Assembly: GCA_025362315.1 (NCBI GenBank)
Contig: JANYGP010000062.1
Location: 37,822 to 101,821, forward strand
Direction of reading: 5' to 3'
Length of the DNA: 64,000 bases
From: Polaromonas sp.
GTDB lineage: Bacteria > Pseudomonadota > Gammaproteobacteria > Burkholderiales > Burkholderiaceae_C
Shown: positions 9,687-23,911 of the stretch, in pieces
How positions within the stretch are numbered: position 1 is the stretch's first letter
Layout of the letters: every line of letters begins with the position of its first letter
Translations under genes and position numbers: made by a program
The notes under the pieces: model-generated
The model's database searches: none
Seen by the model: the letters and a program-made list of their open reading frames with translations, nothing else
What the model was told of the DNA's origin: nothing

Positions 9687-11235
9687 ATGCAATTAACCCT
9701 CTGGACATACGAAGGCCCACCCCATGTGGGTGCCATGCGCGTCGCAACAGCGATGGAAGACGTGCATTACGTGTTGCATGCACCGCAGGGCGATACGTAC
9801 GCTGACTTGCTGTTCACCATGATCGAACGCTTGCCCAAGCGCCCGCCGGTGACGTACACCACTTTTCAAGCGCGTGACTTGGGTGGCGACACCGCAGAGC
9901 TGTTCAAAAACGCAGCCCGCGAAGCTTTCGAACGCTTCAAGCCCAAAGCCATGCTGGTGGGTGCGTCATGCACTGCTGAGCTGATTCAGGACGACCCAGG
10001 TGGATTGGCAAAAGCGCTCGATTTGCCCATTCCCGTTGTCGCACTTGAATTGCCCAGCTACCAGCGCAAAGAAAACTGGGGCGCATCCGAGACTTTTTAC
10101 CAATTGACGCGCTCACTGGCCAAACCCAAAACTGAACGCGCTGCCAATGGGCGCAAATCCTGCAACATTCTTGGGCCCACGGCACTGGGCTTCAGGCATC
10201 GCGATGACCTGCGTGAAATCACAGGCTTGCTTGGGCAACTTGGCATCGACATCAATGTGGTGGCGCCTTTGGGTTCAACACCCGCTGACATGGCGCGCCT
10301 GAGTGATGCTGACTTCAACGTGGTGCTTTATCCTGAAATAGCCTCAGTCGCAGCCCAATGGTTGACACGCACATTCGGTCAGCCCGCCACCAAAATTGTC
10401 CCGATTGGATCTGGCGCAACCCGTGACTTCATTCATGAAGTGGCGCAACTCGCTGGCGTTGATGCAAGCACCGTGTTGCAAAGCGCTGATGCCAGAGCCC
10501 TGTGGTATGCCAAGTCAGTCGACTCAACGTATTTGACCAATAAACGCGTTTTTATCTTTGGTGACGCCACACATGCAGTTGCAGCCGCCCGTATTGCCAG
10601 CCGGGAGCTGGGTTTCACGGTTGTGGGCTTGGGTACCTACAGCCGCGAACACGCTCGTGAAGTTCGCGAAGCTGCCAGGCTGTACGGCATAGAGCCATTG
10701 ATCACCGACGATTACCTGGAAGTTGAAGCCAAGGTGGCTGAGCTGCAACCCGAACTGGTGCTGGGCTCACAAATGGAGCGTCACATTGCCAAGCGTTTGG
10801 GCATACCTTGTGCCGTGATTTCAGCCCCAGTGCATGTGCAGGACTTCCCGGCGCGCTATTCACCTCAAATGGGTTTTGAAGGCGCCAATGTGATGTTTGA
10901 CACGTGGGTGCACCCACTGATGATGGGGCTGGAAGAGCACCTGATTGGCATGTTCCGGGGCGATGCAGAATTTCACGAAGACGCCAGCCCTTCGCACCTC
11001 GGAAAATCAGCGGTTGTTAATAAAGCGACTGCTGAAGTTCAAGCCAGTGAAGCGATTTCAAGCGCTGCCAAAACATCAGCCGAAGCAATTGAACATGCTG
11101 TTGCAGTTTGGGGCCCAGACGCTGAAAAAGAGCTCAAAAAAATTCCGTTTTTTGTGCGCGGCAAAGCCAAGCGCAACACTGAACAATACGCCAAAGACAT
11201 GGGTCTGCAGACCATCACGCTAGAGACACTTTACG

Positions 11236-11261
<26 letters not shown>
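9687..11261 (+). CDS. bchB: Dark-operative protochlorophyllide reductase subunit BchB
   Basis: A 524-residue partner of BchN. The start is ATG 9687 because homology begins '[18 protein letters not shown]'. The upstream 35 codons of the open frame are inside bchN. D36, the unusual aspartate ligand of the NB-cluster, is present in 'APQGDTYAD'. The C-terminal region carries the usual helical tail ending near '[12 protein letters not shown]', preceded by an Ala/Glu-rich linker (about residues 435-475). It lies 4 bp after bchN and overlaps the longest bchH frame by 26 bp. Confidence 0.96.
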
Positions 11262-16046
<4,785 letters not shown>

Positions 16047-16064
16047 CAGAAAGTTAACGCCAGC

Positions 16065-16772
16065 ATGACTGTCAACACCACCGCTTACACGAGCCGCCGC
16101 GCTCAAATTGAGGACTACTTCGACCGCACGGCGGTGCAAGCCTGGGAGCAACTCACGTCTGATGCGCCAGTGGGCCGCATTCGCACAACAGTGCGTGCAG
16201 GCCGTGACAAAATGCGTGCCAGGTTGCTGTCCTGGTTGCCTGAAGATTTGACCGGCCGCAGGGTGCTGGATGCCGGTTGTGGTACGGGCGCGCTAGCCAT
16301 CGAAGCCGCTCGGCGCGGTGCCAATGTGGTGGCCATTGATTTGTCACCCAAATTGGTGGAATTGGCACGCCAGCGCATTCCTGCGTCGTTGACGAAAGGC
16401 TCGCTGGACTTTCGCAGTGGCGACATGCTGGACGCCAGTTTGGGTCAGTTTGATCATGTCGTGGCCATGGACTCTGTCATTCACTACGAAACCAGAGACG
16501 CAGTGTCGGCCTTGTCGCAGCTGGCTGAACGCACTACGACATCAATTGCCTTCACCTTCGCGCCGCGTACTCCTTTGCTGGCCGCCATGATTTCCGTCGG
16601 CCGCTTGTTGCCGCGAAGCAACCGCGCGCCCTGGCTGGAACCCATGGCCAAAGAAAAATTGCTGGCACTGATGGCGCAAGACAGCGCACTTATGGGCTGG
16701 CAGCACAACAGAGATGAGCGTGTGTCCAGCGGCTTTTACAAATCGCAAGCCATGGAGTGGACACGGCTGTGA
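16065..16772 (+). CDS. bchM: Magnesium-protoporphyrin O-methyltransferase BchM
   Basis: A 235-residue SAM-dependent methyltransferase that methylates the C13 propionate of Mg-protoporphyrin IX, the step after Mg chelation. SAM motif I 'VLDAGCGTGALAIEA' (about 68-82) and 'VVAIDLSPKLVELA' follow the standard class I fold. The N-terminal 'IEDYFDRTAVQAWEQL' is typical of BchM. It ends 10 bp before lhaA. Confidence 0.95.
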   Translation: MTVNTTAYTSRRAQIEDYFDRTAVQAWEQLTSDAPVGRIRTTVRAGRDKMRARLLSWLPEDLTGRRVLDAGCGTGALAIEAARRGANVVAIDLSPKLVELARQRIPASLTKGSLDFRSGDMLDASLGQFDHVVAMDSVIHYETRDAVSALSQLAERTTTSIAFTFAPRTPLLAAMISVGRLLPRSNRAPWLEPMAKEKLLALMAQDSALMGWQHNRDERVSSGFYKSQAMEWTRL

Positions 16773-16782
16773 GAACCAAAGT

Positions 16783-18231
16783 ATGAAAATCCCGAGTTTC
16801 AAAAACGGCATTCGCAATTTGCCCTTGAAGTATCTGCCGTTTGCGGACGCAGCCAGTGCTGGCTTGCCGATGGGCCGATTGCTCAGGCTTTCTCTGTTTC
16901 AGGTTACGGTGGGCATGTCGATCGCACTGATGGTCGGTACGCTGAATCGGGTGATGATCGTAGAGCTTGGCGTTGCAGCATGGCTGGTAGCCCTGATGGT
17001 GGCCATTCCATTGCTGGTGGCGCCTTTTCGGGCAGTGACGGGTTTTCGATCGGACACACACCGCTCTGCTTTTGGCTGGCGACGCGTGCCGTTCATCTGG
17101 ACGGGCACGATGCTTCAGTTTGTTGGCCTGACCTTCATGCCGTTTGCATTGCTGGTTCTTTCAGGACAAGGTGAAATACGAACGCCTGAATGGTTGAACC
17201 AGGCCATTGCGGGTTTGTCCTTTTTGCTGGTGGGTATCGGCTTGCAGACATCGCAAACCGCCGGTTTGGCCCTGGCCACAGATTTGGCCGATGAGCCAAC
17301 CCGTCCACGCGTCGTGGCATTGATGTACGTGATGCTGCTGTTGGGAATGGTTGGCAGCAGCTTTGCATTTAGCCTGATGCTGCAGGACTTCACGCCACAA
17401 AAAATGATTCAGGTCGTGCAAGGCCATGCCGTCTTGACATTGGTGTTGAATGCAATTGCACTGTGGAAACAGGAAGCTCGTGACCCAGCACGCGCAGCAG
17501 CCCTGAAGTCTGTACCCACACCGCTTTTCAAGGACGCATGGCGCGGTTTTATCAGCAACAACAAGGCGCGCAGATTCTTGACGATGCTTGCAATCGGCAC
17601 TGCGGCATTCAACATGCAAGACATTGTTTTAGAGCCGTATGGCGGTGAAATTTTAAAATTGTCAGTCAGTGCCACCACAATGTTGACAGCGCTTTTGGCC
17701 AGCGGATCGCTGGTAGCGTTTGTGGTTGCATCCCGTAAATTGTCTGCTGGCGTTGACCCGTGCAGGCTGGCCGCATATGGCGTGGTGTGCGGGCTGCCGG
17801 GGTTTTCTGCGGTTATTTTTGCAGCGCCACTTGACGCGACCTGGTTGTTTTATACGGGTGTGTTTTGCATTGGTTTTGGCGCTGGTCTGTTTTCTGTCAG
17901 CACGCTGGCGGCCGCGATGGGAATGGAGCGCAAGGAATTTGTAGGCTTGGCTTTGGGTGCCTGGGGCGCCGTTCAGGCAACCGCAGCAGGACTGTCGATT
18001 GCTTTTGGCGGTGGTGCAAGAGATGTGGTTTCCGGTCTGGCGCTGCAGGGCTCACTTGGCCCAGCATTGGCAGTTCCAGTCACAGGCTACAGTTTTGTGT
18101 ACTACCTTGAAATTTGTCTGCTGTTTGTCACGCTGATTGCCATTGGGCCATTGGTCAGGCGATCGGGCATTCCAGCAGCCCATCAGACACCGAAACCCGA
18201 GCGCTTTGGCCTGGCAGATTTGCCAGGCTGA
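16783..18231 (+). CDS. lhaA: LH1 assembly / BChl delivery protein LhaA (PucC family)
   Basis: A 482-residue polytopic protein of the BCD/PucC branch of the MFS fold, about 12 helices, required for LH1 assembly in Rhodobacter. The start is ATG 16783 ('MKIPSFKNGIRNLPLKYLPF'). The preceding 23 codons of the open frame overlap bchM. Typical features are 'RLSLFQVTVGMSIALMVGTLNRVM' in helix 1 and 'FRSDTHRSAFGWRRVPFIW' between helices 2 and 3. The position between bchM and puhA is the classic lhaA location and separates it from pucC, which is absent here. Confidence 0.92.
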   Translation: MKIPSFKNGIRNLPLKYLPFADAASAGLPMGRLLRLSLFQVTVGMSIALMVGTLNRVMIVELGVAAWLVALMVAIPLLVAPFRAVTGFRSDTHRSAFGWRRVPFIWTGTMLQFVGLTFMPFALLVLSGQGEIRTPEWLNQAIAGLSFLLVGIGLQTSQTAGLALATDLADEPTRPRVVALMYVMLLLGMVGSSFAFSLMLQDFTPQKMIQVVQGHAVLTLVLNAIALWKQEARDPARAAALKSVPTPLFKDAWRGFISNNKARRFLTMLAIGTAAFNMQDIVLEPYGGEILKLSVSATTMLTALLASGSLVAFVVASRKLSAGVDPCRLAAYGVVCGLPGFSAVIFAAPLDATWLFYTGVFCIGFGAGLFSVSTLAAAMGMERKEFVGLALGAWGAVQATAAGLSIAFGGGARDVVSGLALQGSLGPALAVPVTGYSFVYYLEICLLFVTLIAIGPLVRRSGIPAAHQTPKPERFGLADLPG

Positions 18232-18304
18232 AGCAAACTCTTCGAGCATTTATTAGCCACCCTTTTTTACTGTCACTGCAACCGCTACCCCAAGGAGAAC
18301 CACC

Positions 18305-19069
18305 ATGCAAATAGGCGCTTTTACAGGCTATCTTGACTTACCCCAGATTATTTTGTACATGTTCTGGTTGTTTTTTGCAGGGATTATTTACTATCTGGTG
18401 CTGGAGGGCCACCGGGAAGGCTACCCGATGGAATCTGAGGAGCGGCCCGGCTCTGCGCCAATCACGGGCTGGCCCATTCCATCGCCGAAGACTTACCTTC
18501 TGGCAAACGGCAAAACTGTGACGGTTCCAGAGTTAAACCGACCCGAGCCGCCACAAAATACCCGCCGTGATGGCGCTTCATTTGGCAACCCTTACATCCC
18601 AACGGGCGACTTGATGACTTCTGGCGTTGGCGCAGGTGCCTATGCCATGCGCGCTGACGTTCCTGACATGGACTTGCACGGCTTCCCGATCATTCGCCCT
18701 TTGCGTGTGCTGGACGGTTTCGATGTGTCCAAGAACGATACCGATCCGCGCGGCTTGCCGGTATTGGGAACTGACAACAAAGTGGCTGGCACGGTGGTAG
18801 ACATGTGGGTAGACACCTGCGAGATGATGTTCCGCTTTGTTGAAGTCGAACTGACAGATGGTGCACGCCGCGTGCTGCTTCCAGTGCCATTTGCACGCAT
18901 CAAGCGTGACAGCGTGAAAGCGCACAGCATTTACGCAGCACAATTTAGCCAAGTGCCGGGGACTAAAAATGCCGACCAGGTGACGTTGCTGGAAGAAGAA
19001 AAAATCAGCGCTTACTACGGCGGCGGCACTATGTACGCTGACCCAACCCGGGCGGAGCCTTTGCTGTGA
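18305..19069 (+). CDS. puhA: Reaction centre H subunit PuhA
   Basis: A 254-residue single-pass subunit that caps the cytoplasmic face of the reaction centre and controls proton entry to QB. The one membrane helix (about residues 12-31, 'IILYMFWLFFAGIIYYLVLE') is followed by 'GHREGYPMES' and a soluble beta-rich domain ending 'ISAYYGGGTMYADP'. A strong AAGGAG site precedes the ATG. A 73-bp gap separates it from lhaA, and it overlaps puhB by 4 bp (GTGA). Confidence 0.96.
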   Translation: MQIGAFTGYLDLPQIILYMFWLFFAGIIYYLVLEGHREGYPMESEERPGSAPITGWPIPSPKTYLLANGKTVTVPELNRPEPPQNTRRDGASFGNPYIPTGDLMTSGVGAGAYAMRADVPDMDLHGFPIIRPLRVLDGFDVSKNDTDPRGLPVLGTDNKVAGTVVDMWVDTCEMMFRFVEVELTDGARRVLLPVPFARIKRDSVKAHSIYAAQFSQVPGTKNADQVTLLEEEKISAYYGGGTMYADPTRAEPLL

Positions 19070-19770
19070 ACATTCAGGGTACTGTTCAGCGCAATGTTCA
19101 AAGCAATGGACACGAACACGAGTTTGAAGCCGCCTACGGGCTGCCAGAACCTTTGCCCAAAGGCGAGAATATTTTGTGGCAGGGCGCACCAGAATTTGCC
19201 AATGTTGCAACGCGTATTTTTCACCTGAAAAAAGTAGCTGTTTATTTTGTTGTGCTGATGGGCGTGCGCGGCTCGTACCTGTATTCGGCTGGCGCGCCTG
19301 ACTTGACGGTGCTTGCCGGCGTTCTGCTGGTTGCAGGTCTTGGTTTGACGGCCATGGTTGCCCTGGGTGTACTGGCGTGGCTGACAGCGCGCACCACGGC
19401 CTACACACTGACCGACCAGCGCATGGTGATGCGCATTGGTATCGTGCTGACATTGACTTTCAACCTGCCTCTGAAAAAAATTGAATCAGCCGGCCTGATG
19501 TTGACAGGCAAAGGTTTCGGTGACATACCTTTGGCCTTGGGTGGCGGGGACCGCATTGGCTACTTCAACTTGTGGCCACATGCACGGCCCTGGAGACTTG
19601 CAAAGCCTGAGCCGATGCTGCGCTGCATTGCAGATGCACAGAATTTTGCAAATTTGCTGCAGACTTCGTGGGCACATGCCACGGGGAAAACAAGCACAGT
19701 CATGCACGCAAGCAATGACGCAGGGTTTGTCAATGCGCAAACCAGCACCATGAACCAGAAAACCGTTTGA
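19066..19770 (+). CDS. puhB: Photosynthetic complex assembly protein PuhB
   Basis: A 234-residue membrane protein that assists reaction-centre assembly in Rhodobacter capsulatus. After 'YGLPEPLPKGENILWQG', characteristic of PuhB, there are two or three helices (about 60-110), then a PH-like domain ('TAYTLTDQRMVMRIGI', 'GGGDRIGYFNLWPHARPW'). The GTG start overlaps the puhA stop (GTGA). The C-terminal 30 residues are Thr/Ser/Asn-rich and look disordered. Confidence 0.92.
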   Translation: MNIQGTVQRNVQSNGHEHEFEAAYGLPEPLPKGENILWQGAPEFANVATRIFHLKKVAVYFVVLMGVRGSYLYSAGAPDLTVLAGVLLVAGLGLTAMVALGVLAWLTARTTAYTLTDQRMVMRIGIVLTLTFNLPLKKIESAGLMLTGKGFGDIPLALGGGDRIGYFNLWPHARPWRLAKPEPMLRCIADAQNFANLLQTSWAHATGKTSTVMHASNDAGFVNAQTSTMNQKTV

Positions 19771-19774
19771 AAAT

Positions 19775-20290
19775 ATGACCAGCAGTGCCCTTTCAGATGA
19801 CAAGCCCGACAAATCTGAAAATCCTGAAAATCCTGAAAAAACCAGCAAGATGGTTGACACGTTTCCCCGTTGGGTTCTTTGGGCGACAGCGGCTTTGCTG
19901 GCTTTTACTCTTGTTGCAGTCGCCCTGGTGCGCGTGACAGGCAATGGCCCGGACCAGCTGGCTGAAGCAACCAAGGCCGAGAGACTTTTGCGCTTTGAAG
20001 ACAGCCCCAATGGCGGTGTTGCAGTCATTGATGGCGTGACGGGTCAACTGCTGACGACGGTCATGGGCGAACAGGGGTTTTTTCGTGGTGCGATACGGGC
20101 ACTGACACGGGATCGCATTTCCCGGAAAATTGGTTCCGAGCAGCCGTTTAAATTGATGTCCCGCAGCGATGGAAGGTTGACGCTGTTTGATCCTGTCTCG
20201 GGCCAGAGCATCGACCTAGAATCGTTTGGCAGCGAAAACGCCGCCATATTTGCGCCCTTTTTAACGCTACAGCCTCAGACCAAGCCATGA
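19775..20290 (+). CDS. puhC: Photosynthetic complex assembly protein PuhC
   Basis: A 171-residue protein anchored by one N-terminal helix (about residues 33-53) with a periplasmic domain containing the PuhC-like 'LRFEDSPNGGVAVIDGVTGQ'. In Rhodobacter it supports LH1/reaction-centre assembly. A short tandem repeat (ENPENPEK, from repeated AAATCCTG units) lies in the cytoplasmic N-terminus. It lies 4 bp after puhB and 40 bp before acsF. Confidence 0.9.
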   Translation: MTSSALSDDKPDKSENPENPEKTSKMVDTFPRWVLWATAALLAFTLVAVALVRVTGNGPDQLAEATKAERLLRFEDSPNGGVAVIDGVTGQLLTTVMGEQGFFRGAIRALTRDRISRKIGSEQPFKLMSRSDGRLTLFDPVSGQSIDLESFGSENAAIFAPFLTLQPQTKP

Positions 20291-20330
20291 CGTCTGCCTA
20301 ATTTTTATTTGAGCTTTTCAGGACAGCACT

Positions 20331-21407
20331 ATGCAAGCGACCGCCTCTGCCACCACATCTGCATCAGCCGCGCTGCAGGCCAAGCAAGACACACTCTTGA
20401 GCCCGCGCTTTTACACGACTGATTTTGCTGCAATGAACCGCATTGATGTTTCAGCCCTGCGCACAGAGTGGGACACCATGCTGGCTGAATACGAAGGTGA
20501 CAACAACCACGACCACTTTCAGCGCACACCTGAATTTGCTGTGGAAGTTGCAGAGCATTTTTCAAAGGTTAGTCCAGAGCTGCGGCAAGAATTTATTGAG
20601 TTTTTGATCAGCTCCCTGACGTCAGAATTTTCAGGTTGTATTCTGTACAACGAGATCCAAAAAAACGTGACCAACCCGGACATCAAGGCGCTGATGCGGT
20701 ACATGGCACGTGATGAGTCACGACACGCGGGTTTTATCAACCAGTCGCTCAAAGACTTTGGTCTGGGTCTTGATCTGGGTGATTTGAAGCGCACCAAGGC
20801 CTACACCTATTTCAAACCCAAATACATTTTTTACGCAACTTACCTGAGCGAGAAAATTGGATACGCGCGCTACATCACCATCTTCAGGCAGCTGGAGCGC
20901 AACCCTGACAAACGCTTTCACCCGATTTTCAGGTGGTTTGAGCGCTGGTGCAATGACGAGTTTCGCCATGGTGAATCGTTTGCCCTCATCATGCGGGCCC
21001 AGCCACATTTGCTCAAAGGTTTGAATGTGCTGTGGATACGCTTCTTTTTGCTGGCAGTTTACGGCACGATGTATGTGCGCGACCACACACGCCCGCAATT
21101 AAAGGCCGCGATGGGGCTCGACCCTACTGCCTACGACTACGAAGTGTTCCGCATCACCAACGACATCACTAAACAGGTGTTTCCCGTCTCGCTTGACATT
21201 GACCACCCCGCTTTTCGTGCAGGCATGACACGTCTGTTTGCAGCACAAACTGGCATCAATGCTGCAAAAGCCCGGGGTGGCCTTGCGGGGCTGGTCAAGC
21301 AGGCTTATTGGGCAACTGTGGGGGCGCTGACATTTGCCCGGTTATTTGTGTTGCCGATGAAGCGCCACGAACTGCCCGCCGAAATCCGCATGCAGCCTGT
21401 CTGGTAG
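20331..21407 (+). CDS. acsF: Aerobic Mg-protoporphyrin IX monomethyl ester cyclase AcsF
   Basis: A 358-residue diiron oxygenase that forms ring E of (bacterio)chlorophyll using O2. The iron-binding motifs are visible: '[14 protein letters not shown]' (about 97-110), 'DESRHAGF' (about 128-135) and '[14 protein letters not shown]' (about 203-216). Its presence in the puh-crt run, with no bchE in the window, fits synthesis under oxic conditions. Whether an oxygen-independent cyclase exists elsewhere cannot be judged here. Confidence 0.95.
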   Translation: MQATASATTSASAALQAKQDTLLSPRFYTTDFAAMNRIDVSALRTEWDTMLAEYEGDNNHDHFQRTPEFAVEVAEHFSKVSPELRQEFIEFLISSLTSEFSGCILYNEIQKNVTNPDIKALMRYMARDESRHAGFINQSLKDFGLGLDLGDLKRTKAYTYFKPKYIFYATYLSEKIGYARYITIFRQLERNPDKRFHPIFRWFERWCNDEFRHGESFALIMRAQPHLLKGLNVLWIRFFLLAVYGTMYVRDHTRPQLKAAMGLDPTAYDYEVFRITNDITKQVFPVSLDIDHPAFRAGMTRLFAAQTGINAAKARGGLAGLVKQAYWATVGALTFARLFVLPMKRHELPAEIRMQPVW

Positions 21408-21447
21408 CAGACCGCAACCGATACGCGTCCAAAAGCATTTATTCGCC

Positions 21448-22260
21448 ATGCTCGAGTCAACACTGTTCAAGCTGCTGGTGCCTGTGGTGTTTGCCATTTT
21501 TGTGTGGTGGTTTTCAACCGGCGTGGTGCTGCTGCTCAACGGCATGCCGCGCACCACCTTTCGCTGGAGCGTGCTGATATCGTCCGTGCTGGCACTGACA
21601 GCGATGTATGGGCTGTCGCACACAGCCGCCACCTTGAGCGTTGTCAACGCGTACTGCGCATTTACTTGCGCGTTGCTGGTGTGGGGCTGGCATGAACTGA
21701 CATTTTTAACGGGTTGGCTGACAGGCCCGCGCCGGCAGGCTTGCACAGCCGCCGGCGGCTGGCCACGTTTCAATCAAGCTGTCGCCGCTATTTTGTGGCA
21801 CGAGCTCGCTATTTTGGCCAGCGGCGTTTTGATTGCGGTCATCACTTTCAATGCAGCCAACAAGATTGGCTTGTGGACGTTTGTGGTGCTGTGGGTCATG
21901 CGCACCAGCGCCAAATTAAATTTGTTTTTCGGCGTGCGCAATTTGTCTGAGGAATTTTTGCCGGCTCACCTGACCTACATGGGCAGTTATTTCAAACGTC
22001 GGCCGATGAATGTATTTTTGCCATTTTCGATTGTTTTATCGACGCTGGCGCTCGTATATATTGCGCGACATGCTATGAATATTGATACGCCCCCGGCTGA
22101 AACCGTGGGCTTGATTCTGGTCGGCAGCATGCTGGCCATGGCAATTTTGGAGCATTTTCTCCTGGTACTGCCCTTGCCTTCAACGGCATTGTGGCGCTGG
22201 GCCATGCGCAATCGCACGCCACTCGTTACGACCCGGGCAGCTGATTCGATGGGACATTGA
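21448..22260 (+). CDS. puhE: Putative photosynthetic complex assembly protein PuhE
   Basis: A 270-residue protein with about seven hydrophobic helices. The segments 'FWW' in helix 1, 'WHELTFLTGWLTGPRR' and 'SAKLNLFFGVRNLSEEFLP' are typical of PuhE. The family modulates bacteriochlorophyll production in Rhodobacter. It is located between acsF and crtI, and its TGA overlaps the crtI ATG by one base. A stretch at 22041-22086 weakly resembles the dispersed repeat in reverse orientation. Confidence 0.88.
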   Translation: MLESTLFKLLVPVVFAIFVWWFSTGVVLLLNGMPRTTFRWSVLISSVLALTAMYGLSHTAATLSVVNAYCAFTCALLVWGWHELTFLTGWLTGPRRQACTAAGGWPRFNQAVAAILWHELAILASGVLIAVITFNAANKIGLWTFVVLWVMRTSAKLNLFFGVRNLSEEFLPAHLTYMGSYFKRRPMNVFLPFSIVLSTLALVYIARHAMNIDTPPAETVGLILVGSMLAMAILEHFLLVLPLPSTALWRWAMRNRTPLVTTRAADSMGH

Positions 22261-23906
22261 TGTCAACTGGTTTAACTTTTTCGCCGCTCAATCTGGCAAC
22301 CGCCTTGTCGGCGCCAGGCTTTGTAGCGCAGGGCACAGGCTGTGGTCCCAAAGGGGCGCACACAGCCATCGTGGTTGGCTCTGGTTTTGGCGGACTGGCA
22401 GCTGCCATCCGCTTGAGCGTGATGGGCTACCAGGTCACGGTGCTTGAAAAACTGGACGGCCCTGGCGGACGCGGTTATGTGCGCAAGCAGGATGGCTTTA
22501 CCTTCGACGGTGGCCCCACGATCGTGACTGTGCCATTTTTGTTTGAAGAGCTGTGGGGACTGTGCGGCAAAAAATTTGCCGACGATGTCGAGCTCCGCTT
22601 GATGGATCCCTTCTACCGCGTTCGTTTTGACGACGGCACGCACTTTGACTACAGCGGTGACCCTGAGCGCATGCGGGCTGAGGTCATTCGCATCAGCCCT
22701 GACGATGCCGCGGGTTTCGACCGTTTTGTTCTGGAGGCTGACAAGTGCTACCGCCTGGGTTTTGAAACCCTGGGTTGCAAGGCTTTTGACAGCATTGGCG
22801 ACCTGGTTGCTGCCCTGCCTGCCATGATGAAAATGAAGGCCTGGCGCACCATGTTCAGCCTGGTCTCTGGCTACCTGAAGCATCCCAAGCTGCGCATGGC
22901 GATGAGCTTGCAGACGCTGTTGATTGGCGGCAATCCATTTTCAGTCACGGGCGTGTACAGCCTGATCAATGCGCTGGAACGGCGCTTTGGTGTGTATTCC
23001 GCCATCGGCGGTACCGGCAGCATCATCAATGGCATGGTCAAGCTGCTCAATGAGCGCAATGTACCGGTACGCTACAACGCTGAGGTCAAACAGATTGTGG
23101 TGGAGGGTGGGCGCGCAACAGGTGTAGAAGTTGTTGGAAAAGACGGCAAAGTCGAGCGCCTGGCTGCCGACATTGTGGTGTGCAACTCGGACACGTCATG
23201 GACCTACAAAAACCTGGTTGCGCCGGAACACCGCCGCCACTGGACCGATAAAAAAATAGAAAACGGCAAGCATTCGATGAGCCTGTTTGTCTGGTACTTC
23301 GGCACCAACAAGCAGTATGCCGATGTACCGCACCACACCATGGTGCTGGGCCCGCGCTACGAAGGCTTGTTAACGGACATCTTTAAAAACCACAAGTTGA
23401 CAGAAGACTTCAGCTTGTATTTACACCGGCCGACTGCCACAGACCCATCCGTGGCACCGGCGGGTTGCGACAACTTTTACGTCCTGGCGCCGGTGCCGCA
23501 TCTGGACAGCGGGACCGATTGGGCCAGGCAAGCAGAGCCGTATCGGCAGGCGGTGTGCAAGCGGCTTGAAGAAACGCTGCTGCCGGGCTTAGGTCAGCAC
23601 ATTGTGACGTCCCATGTGATGACACCGCAGCATTTTCATGACGATTTGCTGTCGTACAAAGGCGCGGCTTTTGGGCTGGAGCCAGTGCTGCTGCAAAGCG
23701 CGTGGTTTCGCCCACACAACCGCAGCGAAGACATTGAAAACCTGTTCATGGTGGGGGCCAGCACGCACCCCGGTGCAGGCATGCCGGGCGTGCTGATGTC
23801 GGCCAAGGCATTACAAACTGTTGTGCCTGAGATTCGCGACAATCTCTCGGCTGACATTTCCAGTGTCAACAGACCCAGCAACGCCAGCAACACCAGCAAT
23901 TCCTGA
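22260..23906 (+). CDS. crtI: Phytoene desaturase CrtI
   Basis: A 548-residue FAD-dependent desaturase that converts phytoene to neurosporene/lycopene. The Rossmann motif 'AIVVGSGFGGLAAAIRLSVMG' begins only at about residue 36. The N-terminus therefore has an unusual hydrophobic extension compared with the usual start a few residues before this motif. The substrate-domain 'GPGGRGYVRKQDGFTFDGGPT' and the C-terminal 'GASTHPGAGMPGVLMSAKAL' are intact. ATG 22260 overlaps the puhE stop (TGATG). A TTG one codon earlier is possible. It is followed 5 bp later by crtB. Confidence 0.94.
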   Translation: MSTGLTFSPLNLATALSAPGFVAQGTGCGPKGAHTAIVVGSGFGGLAAAIRLSVMGYQVTVLEKLDGPGGRGYVRKQDGFTFDGGPTIVTVPFLFEELWGLCGKKFADDVELRLMDPFYRVRFDDGTHFDYSGDPERMRAEVIRISPDDAAGFDRFVLEADKCYRLGFETLGCKAFDSIGDLVAALPAMMKMKAWRTMFSLVSGYLKHPKLRMAMSLQTLLIGGNPFSVTGVYSLINALERRFGVYSAIGGTGSIINGMVKLLNERNVPVRYNAEVKQIVVEGGRATGVEVVGKDGKVERLAADIVVCNSDTSWTYKNLVAPEHRRHWTDKKIENGKHSMSLFVWYFGTNKQYADVPHHTMVLGPRYEGLLTDIFKNHKLTEDFSLYLHRPTATDPSVAPAGCDNFYVLAPVPHLDSGTDWARQAEPYRQAVCKRLEETLLPGLGQHIVTSHVMTPQHFHDDLLSYKGAAFGLEPVLLQSAWFRPHNRSEDIENLFMVGASTHPGAGMPGVLMSAKALQTVVPEIRDNLSADISSVNRPSNASNTSNS

Positions 23907-23911
23907 CGCCT

